DNA of 54,541 nt, from positions 1 to 54,541 of the forward strand of contig CAUJCR010000043.1 in the NCBI GenBank assembly GCA_963169355.1, written 5' to 3'. Below, one piece after another: positions 51,800 through 54,541 of the stretch. The notes under the pieces are model-generated. The model searched no databases and was not told the origin of the DNA. It saw nothing but the letters and a program-made list of their open reading frames with translations. The position numbers and the translations under genes were made by a program. Position 1 is the first letter of the stretch. Each line of letters opens with the position of its first letter. This stretch comes from Bacteroidota bacterium. Lineage in GTDB: Bacteria > Bacteroidota > Bacteroidia > B-17B0 > Aurantibacillaceae.

Positions 51800-52223
51800 A
51801 TAAAATTGCTAAATTTGTTTTAAAGATACAATTACAAAACCTAATGGAATCTTGCAAAAACTGCAAGCTAAGAAGGAAAATGTTAATGGTATAAGTAAGT
51901 TGTAAGCAAGCCTAAAAGACGCCACTACAACCATAAAACTGACAACAAAACAATCGACCTTTGACATCCTGACCAGACTTTTCAGACGACCTTAAATCGG
52001 CAGACCGTTTCGCTGTATCACGACACAGGCCAGTAGACCAACTTGGCGACACACAAGCCGACACAAGAAAAATTAAAACACCCCACCGCACAAAAAAAAT
52101 GAATTTGCCCACCCGCATTTTGCACATTTGGTTTTGCCCGACACACAAGCCGCCCCTTCGCAAAACCAAAAGAGCAAAATTTTCCCACCCACATAAGGAC
52201 AAGTAAGAGAATAATAGTTACAT
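51800..52223. other. Noncoding, compositionally distinct stretch
   Basis: Between the recombinase remnant and the XRE gene no coding gene is supportable. A small hairpin (CTTGCA, AAAAC, TGCAAG, near 51852) follows the remnant. From about 51920 to 52200 the DNA is richer in C and G than its surroundings and has repeated motifs: GACACACAAGCCG occurs twice, TTTGGTTTTGC and GCAAAACCAAA form an inverted repeat across about 30 bases, and TTTGCCCACCC and TTTCCCACCC recur. It may be an attachment or insertion region. Confidence 0.6.
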
Positions 52224-52541
52224 TTGACACTTCTTGACAAGACAAATAAAGAAACAGTGAATTACTTAGGACAGAAAATAAGAGAAACAAGAGAGAAGCA
52301 AAATCTTCTTTTACGACAAGTTGCTGCACACATTGAAGTTGACACAGCTTTAATGAGTAAGGCAGAACGTGGTGAACGTAATTTGAATAGAGAACAGGTA
52401 ATAAAACTTGCTCAACTCTTAAAAGTTTCAAAAGAAGAGTTTGTTTCTCTTTGGCTGTGTGACAAGGTTATTGAAGCAGTCGGGACAGACCCGTTAGCAG
52501 AACAAGGAATAAAAAAGGCTTTAACAAAAATCAAGGACTGA
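52224..52541 (+). CDS. XRE-family helix-turn-helix regulator
   Basis: A 105-residue regulator, start TTG at 52224 (GTG at 52257 is an alternative). One HTH domain: YLGQKIRETREKQNLLLRQ, then VAAHIEVDTALMSKAERGER, then the third helix NREQVIKLAQLLKV. A conserved C-terminal helix (FVSLWLCDKVIEAV) follows. This type is common in Bacteroidota, typically next to restriction-modification or other defence genes. It is 4 bases before the TPR/HExxH gene, so the two form an operon in which this protein probably represses itself and its partner. DNA target unknown. Confidence 0.88.
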   Translation: MTLLDKTNKETVNYLGQKIRETREKQNLLLRQVAAHIEVDTALMSKAERGERNLNREQVIKLAQLLKVSKEEFVSLWLCDKVIEAVGTDPLAEQGIKKALTKIKD

Positions 52542-52545
52542 ATTA

Positions 52546-54435
52546 ATGCAGATAATACATAAAATAGACGACTTTCTTTTTACGATTTTTCCATCAGTGA
52601 AAAAAGGTGATGAACAATCGCTTAAAGACGTAATTCAAGAATATTACACTTATGGTCCTTACAAGCCAAAAGTTTCAATTGAAGACAATTGGATAAAAAT
52701 TGAAATTGACACACCAACAATAATTTCACAAGACAGCGACTACAAAAAAGTTATTGCACTTTGTGAAAAAGGAAAATATTCTGAAGCAAAACCAATCTTA
52801 AAGAATCTCATAAGCAAGAATCCGACAATATCAGAGTATCACCGAATAATGGGACAAATACTTTCTGATGAAGGTGACCAAGAAGAAGCAATTAATTGCT
52901 TGATTGATGCTTTGCGTTGGGATTCTAAAAACGGCTGGGCTTTGCTTATGATGGGAAACATCTTTGCGAAATTCAAAGACGATGTTCCAACGGCAATGAA
53001 GTATTATGATCAAGCTCTCGTTGCAAACCCCAATGACAATATCACCATCAATAATATTGGTGCTAACTTAATGCAACAAGGCAAACTGGAAGAAGCCAAA
53101 AAATATTTTTGGCAAGCAATAAGAATCAATGATAAATATCCGAACACGCATTTTGCACTAGGAATGATTGCTGAAATGGAAGCAGACTTGCAGTCTGCTT
53201 TTTACAGCACAATTCAGGCAATCAAAATGAATAAGAACAAAGATGTTCTATATCAAAACTCGGTAAGACAAGTATTTGAAGTTGCAAAAAAGATAATCGC
53301 AACAGATGCTGGCAAGAAGATTTATCGTGAATACAGGCACAAACTAGAATTTGAAGGTGACAGAAGAATTGACATTGTTCAAGACGAAGAAATACCAACC
53401 GCTGCAAAGTTTGAATTTGCTGAAAATTATGATAGAGAAGTTCATATCATAAGATATAAACCAAGCTATCCAGCTGTTGAACATCTTATCATGCACGAGT
53501 TAGTTCATCTTGATTTTGTAATTCAAGCAAGAAAGGACGATTTAAATCAATTGTTCATATCCAATCAAAGCCACAAAACACAATTCATAACAGGTCTTGA
53601 ACCGACTATCAAGAAATTCAATAAAATGGGAATTTCTGAAAAGTCAATTGCGGATTATTGCTCAAACTTGTTTGAAGGGATGAATCGTCAAATCTTCAAT
53701 ACGCCAATTGACTTATTCATAGAGCAATTTTTATTTACTGAATTTGCAGACTTACGACCTTATCAGTTTCTATCGCTTTACACCATGTTACAAGAAGGTT
53801 TAAAAGCAGTAACAGATAAGAAGATTGTTGAGCTTTCACCAAAGGATATTATTTCAAAAAGTAAAGTTTACAATCTTGTAAATGCTCTACAATTCAAAGA
53901 CCTTTTCGGGTTTGATTTTATCAAGGAATTCAATGCCACGCCAAGCGAAGTAAAACACGCTAACGACTTTTATGAGGAGTATTTGCAATATAGAGACGAC
54001 AAAGAACCTGCTGAAGAATATGAATTAGTATTGCATTGGGCTGAAGACTTGAAACTTGACAAGAATTTTGAACTTGTTAATGAAAAAGAATTCAGAACAA
54101 AAAGAACAAACATAGACGAACTTTTATCATCGATTGAAAAAGACCCATATGACTTGGAATCCATAGACCCATACAAAGAAAGGGAAATGGAAAAATTCCA
54201 AAAGTCACAACAGAGTCTAGGGACAAACATGGCAGTAGTCATGTTCATGGTTGATGCACTTCAATTTTTCGATGGAATGCCCAAAGAAGAAATAAAGAAA
54301 ATAGCTTTTGAAATAGCAATGCAAGGAACTCAAGGCTACAGACCTGACAAAGACGATTATCGAATCAGTTCTATCAAAGGCAAAACGTTTACAGGTTATC
54401 ATGTTCTAGCCCCTTATAAATCGTACACGGTATGA
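52546..54435 (+). CDS. TPR protein with HExxH metallopeptidase motif, 3' end in the terminal repeat
   Basis: A 629-residue protein. Residues about 66-230 contain four or five TPR-like units (AEPILKNLISKNPTISEYHR-type, AMKYYDQALVANPNDN). HELVH at 317-321 follows (LIMHELVHLDF), and PIDLFIEQFLF supplies E393 as candidate third zinc ligand. No signal peptide. With the upstream XRE it resembles ImmA/IrrE-type regulator-peptidase pairs, but the fold is different. Codon use differs from core genes (GAC, CTT). The last 10 residues, including the end of TGYHVL and the stop TGA at 54433, lie in the terminal repeat, so the natural C-terminus is probably lost. Function unknown; a defence or stress role is inference. 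Confidence 0.8.
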   Translation: MQIIHKIDDFLFTIFPSVKKGDEQSLKDVIQEYYTYGPYKPKVSIEDNWIKIEIDTPTIISQDSDYKKVIALCEKGKYSEAKPILKNLISKNPTISEYHRIMGQILSDEGDQEEAINCLIDALRWDSKNGWALLMMGNIFAKFKDDVPTAMKYYDQALVANPNDNITINNIGANLMQQGKLEEAKKYFWQAIRINDKYPNTHFALGMIAEMEADLQSAFYSTIQAIKMNKNKDVLYQNSVRQVFEVAKKIIATDAGKKIYREYRHKLEFEGDRRIDIVQDEEIPTAAKFEFAENYDREVHIIRYKPSYPAVEHLIMHELVHLDFVIQARKDDLNQLFISNQSHKTQFITGLEPTIKKFNKMGISEKSIADYCSNLFEGMNRQIFNTPIDLFIEQFLFTEFADLRPYQFLSLYTMLQEGLKAVTDKKIVELSPKDIISKSKVYNLVNALQFKDLFGFDFIKEFNATPSEVKHANDFYEEYLQYRDDKEPAEEYELVLHWAEDLKLDKNFELVNEKEFRTKRTNIDELLSSIEKDPYDLESIDPYKEREMEKFQKSQQSLGTNMAVVMFMVDALQFFDGMPKEEIKKIAFEIAMQGTQGYRPDKDDYRISSIKGKTFTGYHVLAPYKSYTV

Positions 54436-54541
54436 CAAAGTTCGGATATTTTATTTAAATTTTCTAATTTTGTTTTCCCCCCTAATATCACTTCATTAAG
54501 CAGGAGAGGATTTTTATCCTCCCTCTTTTCGAAGAAATTAT
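54401..54541. repeat. Right copy of the 141-bp inverted terminal repeat, with hairpin
   Basis: Exact reverse complement of 1-141. It contains the stop codon and last codons of the TPR gene. A hairpin (GAGGAT, TTTT, ATCCTC at 54506-54521) is followed by CCTCTTTTC, a weak terminator-like arrangement. The inner edge of the repeat is 54401, since 54400 differs from its counterpart at 142. Confidence 0.95.

Noticed and set aside
51912..52431. Two cysteine-rich reverse-strand open frames over the XRE start and the GC-enriched stretch
   Set aside because: They are shadows of the XRE gene and of low-complexity DNA and have no known motif.
123..54435. tRNA and rRNA genes
   Set aside because: No cloverleaf with GTTCRANYC or rRNA-like segment was found by reading; a tRNA scan would be needed to exclude a divergent one.

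Overview
The window is an AT-rich stretch of a Bacteroidota genome, probably an environmental member of class Bacteroidia; the sequence alone does not fix the order. The evidence is a TonB-dependent receptor with an N-terminal carboxypeptidase-like domain, three DUF1573 proteins, two DUF6089-type beta-barrels, an Mrp ATPase without the usual CxxC motif, and several promoters of the Bacteroidota type (TTTG, about 19 bases, TAnnTTTG). Its first and last 141 bases are exact inverted copies of each other, so it looks like a complete assembled contig that ends in a genomic repeat.

Core regions. 1575-9700 holds acyl-CoA dehydrogenase, adenine phosphoribosyltransferase, a phosphohexomutase, a methyltransferase, an unusual endonuclease III-peroxiredoxin fusion, a GDPD phosphodiesterase and a CCA-type nucleotidyltransferase, followed by valS. 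12510-16105 is a tightly packed forward cluster: three DUF1573 genes, a WG-repeat-like secreted protein, tsaE and an outer-membrane protein. After a palindromic repeat element and a small repeat protein come rpsO and pnp, with frr and thyA convergent to them. 26209-37177 is a mainly housekeeping forward run: tatA, gatA, mrp, an M16 peptidase, aspartokinase, corA, a glucosaminidase, a urea transporter and an inositol monophosphatase. 37174-44940 is mostly reverse strand: two beta-barrels, a nucleoid-associated protein, rplS with a structured leader, a thioesterase, a cobalamin adenosyltransferase and the TonB receptor. 45086-51587 encodes a CrtI-like oxidoreductase, three glycosyltransferases and two FemAB/BioF2-like acyltransferases, a likely surface-glycan or lipid locus.

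Accessory regions. The most interesting is 21166-26130, between thyA and tatA. Five cargo units (GNAT; Fic; ParD-ParE; ParB-like plus HAD; a secreted carboxypeptidase-like/MORN-like protein) are separated by copies of a two-part noncoding repeat. Half A has about 65 bases and half B about 88. The array opens with a lone half B, closes with a lone half A, and has A+B at three internal junctions. This resembles a gene-cassette array without its integrase. An eroded tyrosine-recombinase C-terminus lies at 51641-51799, beside an XRE regulator and a TPR/HExxH putative metallopeptidase. A DUF262 defence-type gene lies at the opposite end. The DUF262 and TPR genes both run into the same terminal repeat at the same base and take their stop codons from it.

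No rRNA, tRNA, CRISPR array or complete transposase gene was seen. All family names come from reading motifs by eye; no database search was run.
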